Shown here piece by piece: positions 36,604 through 48,197 of a stretch of 64,000 nt of DNA. Location of the stretch: positions 62,001-126,000 of the forward strand of contig JABYQR010000021.1 of NCBI GenBank assembly GCA_022592445.1, written 5' to 3'. The notes beneath the pieces are model-generated. The model did not search any database and was not told the origin of the DNA. It saw nothing but the letters and a program-made list of their open reading frames with translations. The stretch's first letter is position 1; each line of letters starts with the position of its first letter. Source of the stretch: Cytidiella melzeri (lineage: Eukaryota > Basidiomycota > Agaricomycetes > Polyporales > Irpicaceae). The position numbers and the translations under genes are program-made.

Positions 36604-37840
36604 ATGCCGATCATACCAGTCAACGAAGGTGGTGCGGTCCTCTATTACGAGGACTCTGGTGCACCCCCCGGCTCAAAGGACTACCATACAATCTTCCTCA
36701 TCCACGGATTCATCTTCCACTCTGGTAAGCAACACCGAATGATGTCAGCGAACAGAATCTCACGCTACAACTCGACCAGCCATCTTTCGCCCTCTTTTCG
36801 CCTACGCAGCCTCCAACAATCTTCGTTTCATTTCGGTGAACGCGCGCGAGTACCCTGGATCGTCGCCACTAAGCGATGACGAGCTTGCTCAACTCGTTTC
36901 CCGCGATCCAGTTCAAGAGTCCAGTGCACTGGCCGGCCAAGCGTCAGAGTTTGCACGGTTCTTCGCGGAGATTATCAAGCTCGAACGGTTCCCGTACCCT
37001 CGTGAAGTGGACGGCAGGAAGTGTGGAGGAGTCAGCATCCTGGCTTGGTCGCTTGGGAATATATATCTATTTGGGTTGTTGGGTAACCTCGGTTGCTTGG
37101 ACGAGGAAGTCAACAATGTCCTAGAGAGCTATGTGACATCAGTCATTGTTTATGGTGAGTTGGGGGTGTGCACGTACTGAAAGTGAAGGTGCTGACAGGG
37201 CTGCTCTATCCAGATGCACCCTGTCCTGTTTATGGCACCCCCGAGCCGCGGGGAGCATACATACCATTGAACGACCCTACACTCTCTTCGAGGGATACTG
37301 CGGAAGCGTTCATAGAATGGGTGTCAGCCTACTGGGAGCCGTTCGCTAGTCTGAATCAAGTCAGCGAGTTGGCCGTGGTCGCGCAGAGAAACATGGCCAG
37401 GCTGTGTTCCGACCCGAAGTACCTGCCCACGAGCAGACGGATGACTGCAGAGGAGTTGGAGGCCGTGAGCTACCCGTCTGCTGCTCTTCGCATCGGACAT
37501 CCAGGGCACATCAGCCTTGATGTCTATGGGAGCAACGCTCGCAGAGCGCTTCTAGATACGAATGGAGCTTGGAGAAACGTTAGAGCTCTCGTTCTTTGGG
37601 CAGACATGAGCTGCGCATATTGTCCATGGGGAGCGAAGGTCCTCTCGGACCAACTGAAGAGACCTGTTCGTGCAGGGGAGATTCGGAGGGATGTCAGCAT
37701 CATGAAACTGGAGAATGCAAACCATTTCGTGCGTTGTACTTTCTCCTCACCACTTATCGACTCTCCTGACTGTCGTTTCACAGCTGCATTATGATGACCC
37801 AGAACGCTTCGTACAATTCCTTGCGGCAAGGATCGGTTGA
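36604..37840 (+). CDS. Alpha/beta-hydrolase-fold protein, paralogue 5
   Basis: Last of the array. Reads MPIIPVNEGGAVLYYEDSGA, LIHGFIFHS before intron 1, AIFRPLFAYAASNNLRFISV, GVSILAWSLGNIY (nucleophile Ser in A-W-S-L-G), DAPCPVYGTPEPRGAYIPLN after intron 2, SNARRALLDTNGAWRNVRAL, then NANHF (catalytic His) and, after intron 3, LHYDDPERFVQFLAARIG with TGA at 37838-37840. Intron positions and phases match the other copies. Intact; about 330 residues; no signal peptide. Convergent with VTC1. Confidence 0.82.
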
Positions 37841-38263
37841 GTAATTTCGTGGCAAGGACGGACTTGTTCCGAATCCAAAGGGGGTTTCGACAGTATGGCC
37901 ATGAAAGCAAATATAGTTAGCTACTAGGCACCTTCAGACTCACAACTTTGTAGATGATAGGCTGATGCTTTCTTGACAATGAAGCAACTGAGATTTGTTC
38001 ATGGCGTGAGAAGAGCTATACAATGAGATGGTGATAGAGAGGGGCAGCCGCAGCCTGTGATTAGGTATCGTCTACTCCCATAGATAGCTTTGCACTACAT
38101 CGTTTGCAGCGGGTTTGTGGAGAGCCGTCGCCCTTTCCACCTGCTGCATTCCGGCCAAATCTTCCCAAGGAGGCCTACTTGGAAGGACGTTGACCTTCGA
38201 GAGAGATAAGAGGGTCACCTGGCATGAGGGTCTTACGATATCCACGATAGCATTTTAGGTTCT
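37841..38263. other. Convergent 3' regions of hydrolase 5 and VTC1
   Basis: Short intergenic stretch without further features. Confidence 0.4.
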
Positions 38264-38866
38264 TCATAGGTCAGGAGTGGTAAAGCGCAGGACAAAGTTG
38301 ACAATGATGGCGCCTTGGGGGAATGTCAACCGATAGAAAAGTTTCAGGGGCGGGAGAACATACCGAGCAATGCAGCACAGAGAACAGTCTTGATGAATAG
38401 CCACCATGAGTGCTACGCACTGGATTGAGCGAAAGAAGGTGCTCACAGGTCCAACTCTGTCATCATACGGTCCGCGGCCTCCGGAACGTATCGATGCAGC
38501 TCTCCAGTGATAAGTCCAGAGAGCATACAACATAACAGCAACAGCTGAGCACGGGTGTAATACGGATGAGCTCGGTTGTTTCGAATTTCGAATATTGACA
38601 CGGCGTACCGACGAGGGAAAACATCGCTGCACTTATTTTGCCAACCTAAGGTGATAGCTCGTTCAGCCATGGCAGTGAGAATATGTGTAGCAGCGCACCT
38701 TGTCACCAAAGTTCAGCAACCCCACTGCCAGACCACCGAGGACGACTGTGAAGTGCAGCCATGACAAGAATGTCCGCTCGTTGGCGAAGGAGACCTTGGG
38801 TTCGACCTTGACAGGTAGAGCTATGCGCTTCGCCGATGTTCGCTGAAGAAGAGGTTGGGTGGACAT
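38264..38866 (-). CDS. VTC1: Vacuolar transporter chaperone subunit Vtc1
   Basis: Small membrane subunit of the VTC polyphosphate polymerase, which makes polyphosphate and moves it into vacuoles. Exons join to [99 protein letters not shown] and, after two more short introns, [20 protein letters not shown]. The [14 protein letters not shown] and [14 protein letters not shown] blocks and the three helices are the DUF202/VTC1 signature. About 120-125 residues, as usual. TGA is at 38266-38264. Divergent from the Sfr1-like gene. Confidence 0.92.
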
Positions 38867-39256
38867 GGAGGAAGGGTCTCTGGCAAAGTCGTGAGGAAAG
38901 AGCCCCGTCGAGTTATGTGAGGGCCAAGACCCCTGCCCAAAAAGGAAGGTCGATACAACGAACGTGCGCAGCCTCACAGGCTGAGACTGAACTAAACCAC
39001 ATATCCTGGAAAACACACCGTCTGCATGCCGTTCAAGCACCTCTTCATGCACTCAGACATGTGGTCACTCTCCAAAATAACGTGAATGCGCGACAGCGTC
39101 CAGAATAATGCTTGGTAGTTCTGAGACAATCCCGACTAGGTCCCGCGATTTGCACGTGGAGGACAAACAACGCGTCAACAACACGTCTAGATTTTTGATT
39201 CTACAGCAGGTTGCCTTCACACTTCGACCATCCACCGAGCGCTGCTTCCTTCCGCT
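38867..39256. promoter_or_regulatory. Divergent promoter region of VTC1 and the SFR1-like gene
   Basis: About 390 bp between the two start codons; no specific sites recognised. Confidence 0.4.
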
Positions 39257-42200
39257 ATGACTGTAGAAAAGGAAACCTCGGCGGAAACTTGCGAGCCTGG
39301 ATATGTCGCGGCCATATCGGAGACAAGGTATCATTGTGCGTAACTGTGAAGGGTTTGGTGCTCAATGTGCTCGTAGCATGGACACGACTCTACAAGAAGG
39401 CACAAATGACACGGTAAGCTGGTTATTTAAGCCTATGTCCACATGCTCTATACGATTTCGTCGCTAGATTCTTGATCATAACGCTACCAACACACTTGGC
39501 AGCCCTTGGGTGAGCCCGCACGACGCCATCGCAAAGGATGATATACTGCATACATCGGGCCCTTCCACGAACTCGAATATTCTAAGTACTTCTGAATCAG
39601 GCGGCTTGAGCTCAGTGCGTCGCAGTGCTTTCACTCCTTCTTCTACGATTCTGACGACTTTTTGTGACAATTCATGCAGCATATACCCACTCCTGTCAAT
39701 ATAGTCAGTGTCAATCCGGTGGCTTCTATCCACAGTGCCTCACACAAGACTCCCTCCTGCATGCATGAAGCTGCAGTGAGCCCTCGTTCGACGGATACAG
39801 GTCTGATGAGCCACGGCTCTACGCTTCTTGCTGATCAATCCATGGTCGCGCAGTCCGAAAGCTTTAGTAACTTCGGCATTTCTCCGGAGAAGCACGAAGC
39901 TTTGCTGGACAGCACATGTAATTCCTCTGGATCGAGATGCAGCAGTACTGCCAGGACCACTGTGGCAGCCCCTACGGACGACGAAGTTCCCAGGACTGAT
40001 TTCTCCGCAGAACCAGATTTCTCGGACGTTGTTGACAAGCGAGGCGACCGCGAGTTAGCGCATATCATGTCATCCTCGTCGCCGCGACCGTTGCCCTGCG
40101 TTCAAGACGTTTTTATGCCATGTTCCCCGGACTGTTCAGATACATACATGCTACAATCGCTACCCGACCATAGTCCCAGCAAATCTCTTGCTAACCTAGA
40201 ACAACTCGAAGTCCACTATACACAATCAACAGCACTGGAAGTCAATGCCAGCGGCAGTATTGGAAGACCCTCTGTCAAAGAAGACGTAGAACTTCCCTCC
40301 GATCTGGTTTCTAGGATGGAAGATCAGGATTTCGCTCCCCCCGACTCTCCCTCAGGTAGCCAACCCGGCAACGGAAGCCCGACACATGATGCAGAGAGCA
40401 GTCAGCCCGTTATCTCAGCGGAGGTATCCGCGTCGTATGAAGAACATATCTTCGACATACATGGCTCTTCCACTGCTGTTTCGTTTCCCGCAACGAAAAC
40501 CTCAGATTCAGACTCAAAGACGGTCAATACTCCCGCAAATATCTCGCCTTTCAAGCATTACCACGTTTTCGCTCTCCCTGCCGCTCAACCTGCTTCAGCT
40601 CCTGACCTATCTTCTCAATCTGCTGTATCTTGGCCTGCTGAAAAAGCTTCTATTGAAACTACCTCCTCGAACTCTCACTCTGCCCTCGCATCGCCTTTTG
40701 CTGTCGACAAACATACAACTGCTTCTCTTCAGCTTCTCTCTGCTGCACCGTCATCTTCCCATTCTAGCGACTCAGCTCTGCCTATCACTGACCTCGCGCC
40801 TTCGACAACTGAACCTGAGCCCGCACTTACCTCTGACAACGCTAGTGGCACTTCCGCCGTCGATAGTCAAGAAAAGTCAACGATCTGTGCTGAAGCTGCG
40901 ATCGCTGATAGTATTGTCACTCCCATTGCTAGCCCTGCTTTGATGTATCCGGAACCTGCATATAACCGTAGCCCCAACACCGAACGCGGTGCTGAACGTG
41001 CCCCACAAGCTGAGGCAACACCCGCCGCTTGTTCGTTTGATCTTCCGTCCTCGGAACCTCTTGAGAATGCTATCGACGTCAATATTCCCATGGAACAGAC
41101 GTCAAGTCGTCTAGAACACGCTCCATTCATGCAAGACCCTGATCTCTGCATCTCCAGCGCATCGCCTTATGTTCTAAACGATCCAGTGGATGACTCGGTC
41201 CCACCAAATACGTCAACAGCGAAGTCCGGTAACGAATACGAATTCATTGTGTGTTCCGACGAACTCCGTACAGACTCTGCTGGTCATGTACATCACGTTT
41301 TCATCGAGGAGGTCTCCCCTACGGATGAAGAGACACGCTTTGATGATCCGTTGTCTCCAGGCTTGCCTTCGTCAAGTCCGCCTTCGTCTCAACTGGCCGT
41401 TCAGATGCTTCCTTCTGTCGAAGCTGACACTATGCAGCTAGAGAAAGGCATTAATCGCGAATATATGGACATGGACGACACGCTCCCTCCCTCGTCGCCG
41501 ATCATCTCGTCTTCTCAGCCTCGCGCGTCCAGCCCAGACTTGATTTTCTCATCTTCGCCTCCAGACTTGTCACTGGTGTCTCCTCCGTCTTCTCCCCAAC
41601 TCCATTGTGTTGCAGACGAGAAGGTAGATATTGTAGAACGAGAGATTCGACTTGAGGCTCGACTGGACCTTGTCCAAGATAGCAAAGAAAGCTCAACAGT
41701 GCTGGGAAAGCGTAAGGCAGAGGACCCAGCTGGGAATGTTCACTCGAAGATAACTGTGAGTCGACTTTCTGTTTGATCTAATAATACATGGCTCACAAAG
41801 ATATGTCAGAAATTGGAAGACACACTGAGTCTTCCACCACCCCCAAATCCTAAACGTCCGACGCAAGCTTCGCAGAAGAAGCAGTACAGAAAGCTGATAA
41901 AACCTTTTCGTTCGCCGCTCGTGAACTACGAAGACGTCCTTGCTGGGAAGGATGCTGTGTACACTAGTGGTCACTCTCGGTCTCAATCTCTCGACGTGCC
42001 GTCCGCTAGCGATAGGGATGACCTCTCTGCCTCTGAAAAGCCGATACTCACAGAAGAACCTCTCAGCGACGCTAACCTGATGCCGACGGCGACCAAGAAC
42101 CGCACAGCAAACGTTGCCAAACCGTTCCGCTGTCCAGTCTCCATGTCTTCGCTCATTGCCACTGACCCAAATGGTTCAGCCTCGACCTCAGCCGGAACGT

Positions 42201-42772
42201 TCTCGACTCCGTCGTGTTCTATCTCTGGCGTCCAGGCAGCACCTACGATTCAGAACCTCCAGGCGCGCATCCAGAAACTCAAACAAGCGATAAAGATCAA
42301 GGCCGAGCATAACGGAGACGACGACGCCAAGAAACTCGAGGTGCTCGTGACGAAATGGCGGACCGTGGGGAGGGACGTTGCGTGGTTGGTGTGGGACACT
42401 GTCAAGGACCTAGAGCCTGGTGCGGGCCCTGGCGTTTTGCCGGCGAAAGGCGGATGGGACGAAGGTGAGAACCCGTTCGGTGGAGTGAAGGGTAAGAGAG
42501 GGGGCGGTGGGTTTGGTGGTGGGTGGGGGTATGATGATGGGAAGGCAGGAAATCGAGGGGGCTTCGCGAGTGGGTGGGGCTGGGATGAGAAAGGTGGCGA
42601 TGGTGGGAAGGGAGACGGAGGTGAGGTTGGGTCTGGGGAGGCGATGGATGTGGAAGAGAACGAGCGAGAGGTACCGGCGCATACGTTGGGGACTATGCTG
42701 CGCCATATGGGTATCGATCCGGATACTTTGGGATGGGACGAGGACGAGGGGGATTTCGTCGGTGAAGCCTGA
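39257..42772 (+). CDS. Sfr1/Mei5-like recombination mediator with a very long N-terminus
   Basis: Predicted partner of Swi5 that stimulates Rad51 strand exchange. Inferred start is 39257 (MTVEKETSAETCEPGYVAAI), with two small exons, then an intron of 65 nt (GTGCGT..ATGCAG, ending about 39679) leading into a 700-codon frame rich in Ser, Asp and Pro with no recognised domain. After an intron at about 41759-41804 comes the conserved part: IKPFRSPLVNYEDV and a second copy KPFRCPVSMSSL, a coiled coil (IQNLQARIQKLKQAIKIKAE), then KLEVLVTKWRTVGRDVAWLV and TLGTMLRHMGIDPDTLGW, which match the helices and the end of Sfr1. Between these two lies a Gly/Trp-rich insert of about 60 residues (about 42450-42640). 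Family members are usually 200-400 residues; this one is over 1,000. Start position is uncertain. Confidence 0.72.
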
Positions 42773-42877
42773 GATGTATCTTGCTGATTGTGATAATGAA
42801 TATTGCCGAAGGGATCTGTGCATTTTGAGAGACTCGTATGCGCAAAACTCACTGACACGCAAGCAGAGCTGGCCAGA

Positions 42878-43275
42878 TTATTTTTGAGTTCGCGTGCGGC
42901 GGTACAACATGTACGGTACACAGGATGCTGCGATGACGGGCAGAGCTATATAAGCTGAGACAGTGAACGCGGCCATAATCCCATGCGACACGGCCAGGTT
43001 AACACTTGCATGAGTAGTAGCCATCACTGCTAGGCTACCTGTCGCGCATCGGACAATAAGCGTTTTGCTACAGTGTGCATGGCGTGGTCTCTCACTTGTT
43101 TGTGGAAGGGCGTTTAGGCACGCGGCCGTCAAGACAAAGTTGACTGCTGCCATTCCCGCCACTCCTAGTGTGGCTCCTAGCATGGAGATCACATCTAAGG
43201 CACCTTCAGGATTTTTTCGTGTGAATGCATAACTTTGCGCTCACCATTCCATGTGGTCTGTAAGTGGTCTGACAT
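42878..43275 (-). CDS. Small hydrophobic membrane protein, unknown function
   Basis: Three exons give about 95 residues: MSDHLQTTWN, intron, DVISMLGATLGVAGMAAVNF, VLTAACLNALPQT, intron of about 57 nt, SLAVMATTHASVNLAVSHGI, MAAFTVSAYIALPVIAASCV and PYMLYRRTRTQK-stop. Two or three transmembrane helices and a basic C-terminal tail are visible. No family recognised. Both introns have GTGAG donors and AG acceptors, and frame is kept, which supports a real gene. It is convergent with the Sfr1-like gene. Confidence 0.55.
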
Positions 43276-44510
43276 GACAGTTGGGGATGGAGGGGAGGGT
43301 GGAGGTAGAGGTGGAGGCCTTTTCAAAGCAAAGCAAAGCTTGTCTTTATGGACTGTCTAGTCTTACCGTGTGTCGTGTACGGTTATAGCAATACCAGAGG
43401 TAGGGGAAATCGCATCTGGATTGGGCCTGGAAACTCGAGAATTCAAGAAGGGACGATTGTAATTGTCAAAACATCACCGCAGCGTTCCACCGTACAGCAA
43501 TCTGTTCGGACGACCCCTTGGAGACACACTGCCGTACACCTTGATTGAGGTTCTGTGGGCAGCGAGCTACAGGTCGATGGCTGATCATCCAATAACAGAC
43601 TGTGGCGATACAGCATGTTGAGCTGAATGCGCACTGACCATTACTGTATCCAGCGAATACGTACGCAGAGCTAAACGAACGTGCATCGGGCGGTGTCGTG
43701 AGACCCTACGACGGTTACGTAGCCGAGGATCTACTTTGCCTCATAGTTCTGTAAGTATGAGCTCTAGTTCAGTAGATGCGTTGGCACAGATGTAAACGTA
43801 TGCTACTCACGCTCCAGTCGCCGCGACCTAACAACGTAGGCTGGATGTGGTCGTGCGCGTCGTATCTGGTACTGTTGACGGGTGTTTGTCAGCTAGTCAG
43901 CTCAAGACGTCGGCTGTGCTAGCGCCTTCGCATTGCGAGCAGGAAGCCTTGTATACTGTATGCTGGCTGAACAAGGAAATCTCTTCTGCACCAAACTGAT
44001 GGAGCGACTCGGAGCACCAGTGCAAGCATGTCAATTGATGTTGAATCACAAACTACCGTTCAGCTCAGCGTCCACACTGGAAACAGCTGGCCGATGATAC
44101 CTACAGCGAAGTCAGAGACAGAAGTTGACACCATTGTCTGCCCACTCACGAGAGACTCGTGCCTGACCAAGATAAGATCAAACCAAAATTGATCCGTTCA
44201 GAGATTGCTGAGCGCTGGCTACGACCGCGACTACGACCTTGACCACGTCGACGGTGTTTAATCTCGACAACGGTGCCGTTCAGTAGCACCTCTCCATGGA
44301 TCCAGTGATGCTAGCCCGTCTCCGTCCTGGCCATGGAGGTTGATCAATCCCCTTATCTCGTCAAGGCAGTCTTCCGGTCCGTGTGACCTATGTCCACATG
44401 CAAATTCTCCATACAGTTCAAACTTGCTTCGATGAAAACAAGTTCAAAGCGCAGGACAACCCTGCGCATATCTCGTTGGCTTTGCTCCTCCATCTCGTCG
44501 CCTCCAGAAT
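43276..44510. other. Intergenic 1.2 kb with possible small exons near 43656-43830
   Basis: On the plus strand, 43656-43741 is open as TYAELNERASGGVVRPYDGY then VAEDLLCLIVL, preceded by a TCCAG acceptor and followed by GTAAGT. A further short piece after a CTCCAG acceptor at about 43817 ends RRDLTT-stop. No start exon was found, so no gene is called. The rest is the Atg22 promoter region without recognised sites. Confidence 0.35.
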
Positions 44511-46946
44511 ATGCCGCGTCTGCCTCAGCCAGAGAATCCCGTCCTGGATCACCACTCGCTCGACAAGGACGTGCTAGACGATCAGAAAGCCGTCTCTGAG
44601 ACGAATGATTCTCCACAGTATGTACGGGAAGAGCCTGTGGTCACGCGCAAGGTATGGGCACCTCTTTCATCCTTGCAGCCTATACTGATTGCGTGTCCAG
44701 GAACTTTGGAGCTACTACTGTATGTTCGAAATCTCACCCATCGAGTACAGCTGAGCTATGGCTAACAGTGTACAGTGTACTACAATGGTGACAACGTGAG
44801 TCATCTAAAACGCCATTCTGACGTCGTCCTGACCTTCATATCAGGGTGTCGGTCCTCTTGGTATGTGGCACTGAGCACACATGGCCATGCCAATCCCTGA
44901 GTTCTGTCTCCAGGATTTTCAATGACCCTGTTTCAATCTCTCGCAACGTCTGCTGGCTGGGACCCAGTCAGAGGGAAAGGGTCCTCGTGTCTGGACGCAG
45001 ACGCTTCTGGGAATTGCGTACTTCCCTGGGGCAGCGGTACCAAGTCGGTCAACTCCATCGTCTTGGTCGCCACGGGTGTCAGCTTTGCCGTACGTCTTCT
45101 CTCACTTTGTAATTCAATTGCCAAGTCGGTATATGCGCACAGGTCATGGCATTGATGTTCACCACTATTGGGTCTGCGGCGGACTACGGCAGGTTCGGCC
45201 GCTGGCTGCTCTTTGTCGTCACCGTTATATGTTGGGCATCGCAATTCGCTGGAATGGCTCTTACTTGTACGCAAATACCCAACCCCTTTGTGTCGTTCTT
45301 CCTGTTAACGTTTCGACCGCAGCTCCCGATAGATGGGGCGCTGCCATGGCGCTATACATGATTGGCTTCATTTCTTACGGTGCCACACTCGTCTTTTACG
45401 CCGCCGTCTTCCCGAGACTGGCGCGAAATACTGCGCATGCGAGAGCGCTGAAGGAAAAGTACGATGCAGGCGAGATTACCTGGGAAGTATACGAGGTGGA
45501 GGAGAGTTTGGAGAAGAACAGGATAAGTAATATCAGCACGGTATGGCATCCGATGTGAGTGGTGTAAGCTCAGTCCTGATCATTCCGGTAGATGCACAGT
45601 AACATCGGGTACATCGTTACCCTCTGCTTGAATCTTTCGCTGCTGCTCCCGCTTGCCAACAACCCGAAAGTCAATAACTATGTTCTCGTCCTGTAAGCAC
45701 CTTTATACGCCCTTGTCGAAGCTATTCACCAACCCTGCTGTGATATCAGTGTAAACGCCTGTACGTATGGGCCCAATGATAGTCTAGACCTAGTGTTGCT
45801 GACATTGACCCTTAGACTGGGTGATCCTTGGTATTTGGTGGTGTACGCTCTGCTTATACTGAAAACGCCAGGCCGTTTACTAACTAATCATACACCAGTC
45901 ATCTTCCAGCAACCTCGCCCAGGTCCGCCCTTACCCAAAGGCGAACACTACCTGACGATCGGATGGAAGCAGGTAAAGTAGTAGATACTTGACCTTGAGA
46001 CGATGGCCACATGCCTGATACTGTAGTTTTCAAACGAAGATCTGGCACGCGTTGAAGCAATACAAGAAGCTTCCTTATACATTTATCTACCTCTTCGCCT
46101 TCTTCCTCCTTGCTGATGTGCGTTTTGGTTCTTGCTCTTCCTCCACCTTGGGCATACTGACACTAGGGTTTAAAGGGCCTAAACACTACAGGAACCCTCG
46201 TGTCAATTTGTCAAAACGACAAGTTTCAATTCTCGTTCTTACAGAACACATACCTTGGTCTGGCCCAAGCTATCACGTCCACGGCGTCTACGCTAGGTTT
46301 TTGGTACATCCAGAAATGGTTCAAAATTGGTACAAAGCCCATGGTGCGTCCCCCACCCACATCTACTTATCGGCAAACTCGGGAACATACTCATGACGAC
46401 TTGGGGGGATGTTCTCTAGTTCGTTGTGACCAACGTCGTGACGATCTTCATCCCGCTGTGGGGCATGATCGGCCTCTGGACAGACAAGTTTGGTTTCCAC
46501 AACCGTTGGGAGTTCTGGTAACGTTCCCCATCGTTCTCAACCGAAAGCTCACATCCCTTGTTAACAACATGTAAAACAGGGCGTACAACGTCGTGTTTGG
46601 TCTCTTCCAAGCACCCTACTACGCCTTCTCACAAACAATGATGGCAGAACTGACACCGCCCGGGTTCGACAACATGTTCTTCGGTCTGTTCGGGCTGTCG
46701 AACAGGGCCTCTTCTATGATCGGTCCGAACGTTGTCCAGGCCATCATCGACGACACGGGTAACAACTGGAAGGGGTTCCCGTTTTTGTTCGCGATGTGTC
46801 TCGCGGCGAGCTTGGTGATTTGGTTTGCGGTGGATGTGAAGACGGGGAGGAGGGACGCGGTGGATTGGGCGGATCAGAATAGGAGGTTTGTGGAGACGGG
46901 GGTGTTTGGTGAGGAGGAGGGAGAGGAGGATGGGAAGAGGAAGTGA
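44511..46946 (+). CDS. Atg22-family major facilitator (vacuolar amino-acid efflux)
   Basis: Polytopic transporter of the Atg22 family, which in yeast exports amino acids from the vacuole after autophagic breakdown. Reads MPRLPQPENPVLDHHSLDKD, then across introns ELWSYYLYYNGDNGVGPLGF, SMTLFQSLATSAGWDPVRGK, KSVNSIVLVATGVSFAVMAL, TTIGSAADYGRFGRWLLFVV, DRWGAAMALYMIGFISYGAT, AAVFPRLARNTAHARALKEK, ITWEVYEVEESLEKNRISNI, STMHSNIGYIVTLCLNLSLL and later MMAELTPPGFDNMFFGLFGL. The NGVGP, SAADYG and EKNRISNxST.HSNIGY blocks are diagnostic. About 11-12 helices and a charged Glu-rich tail. Basidiomycetes have several paralogues, so a specific symbol is not given. Confidence 0.88.
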
Positions 46947-47958
46947 GAGGTACTGTGTTGTAGGGTCCTTTGCGAATCCTCACTCATGCGTTAGTTTGCG
47001 TACCAATCAAAGGTGTGTTATATGCAGCTATTCACTACACAGATATGCATGCAATTTCTTTGTATGATATGAAGGAGGGATGCAGTCTACTGAGAGTTAC
47101 TGGCGTGTTTGGGCCATCTCTTGCGCCTATATCTGACTCGCACATACTCGCGGAATGACGAAAGGCGAGCGGCGGGAACAAACAGTAACGAAGAAAAACA
47201 GGCGGAAAGCTGAAGAAATACAACACCCTTTGTGTTGAAAACCTCTGGAAAACATATGTACATGAGATGCTATTCTACAGGATCATCAAGGAAATCGAAA
47301 TTGTCATTTTTGAGCTGGTACTTGAGCACACCTCTATGTGACTAATCTGTCCCATGCTATTTGATATGCAAAAAAAAAACCCTGCAGCACAGTATGTTTG
47401 GGTTTACGTGTGTGAGATACTAGGGGGTGGCAGGGTAGATTGTTGGAAATTTTCATGGATTGTTTTGCTCTCAGTTTGCCAGAGTCACCCCAAACTCCTT
47501 ATTGGCTCTGAAACAGCTGTTTCCTTGTCCTATGCACTGGTAGCTCCTATTACTGATTCCTGCCTGGACCTGCCATCCTCTCTCTACCAAGCTAGTGTCA
47601 CAGGCTAACATATATAAGCTATAAACTAGTGAGCCTGAGATGCTGCACAGTTAAGTAGTCAGCAGTGAGACAGTGGTTGCTACCTTGGTCCCAAACTTTG
47701 ATCTTGAGTTGTCCCTGACACCAAACATGTCACGGTGATGTTGGTGTATATCAAGTGCTGTGCACCTGTGATGCAACATGAAACTGGTGAGACATCTCAC
47801 CAACCTTCTTGTCCATTCCTCCTCCAACAACCACTGGCATACATTGTGAGTGAAACTAAGTTATGGAAAAGGCAGGCAACTTGAAAATGTTCTACCTGTT
47901 GGACATTAATGCTGTGATAACTGCATGCCATCATTACAAATTGCACACACCTGACTTT
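46947..47958. other. Intergenic: normal 3' part, then CpG-depleted sequence
   Basis: Up to about 47340 the composition is ordinary. From 47341 to the retrotransposon only two CpG dinucleotides occur in 623 bp, while TpG and CpA are plentiful. No gene seen. This is the left half of the locus split by the copia insertion. Confidence 0.6.
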
Positions 47959-47963
47959 ATTGG

Positions 47964-48197
47964 TGTCAATCAGACGGTCTGGCACAGGTTAAGCAACAGA
48001 TGAATTGAATGCAGTATGCGGCACGTACCTGGCACAGGTTAAGCAACAGATGGTTTGCCCCTGTGCCAGTTCCGACTATATATACACATTGAAAGTGATC
48101 GCGGATACTCCGTGTTTGGTATCGCGCTGATAGCACAGTCTCCGACTCCCCGCCTCTCCTTCCTACTCTGTCTGTCGAAGTGGGTCACTCTCTGACA
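47964..48197 (-). repeat. 3' LTR of the copia element
   Basis: 234 bp, TG..CA ends. It contains a TATATATA box (about 48076-48084) in the transcription direction, and an internal 24-bp direct repeat (47979-48002 and 48029-48052). It differs from the other LTR at two bases, one in the second internal repeat and one near the end. Confidence 0.95.

Noticed and set aside
42250..42921. Minus-strand Pro/Ser-rich open frame
   Set aside because: Antisense of the Gly-rich insert and coiled coil of the Sfr1-like gene.
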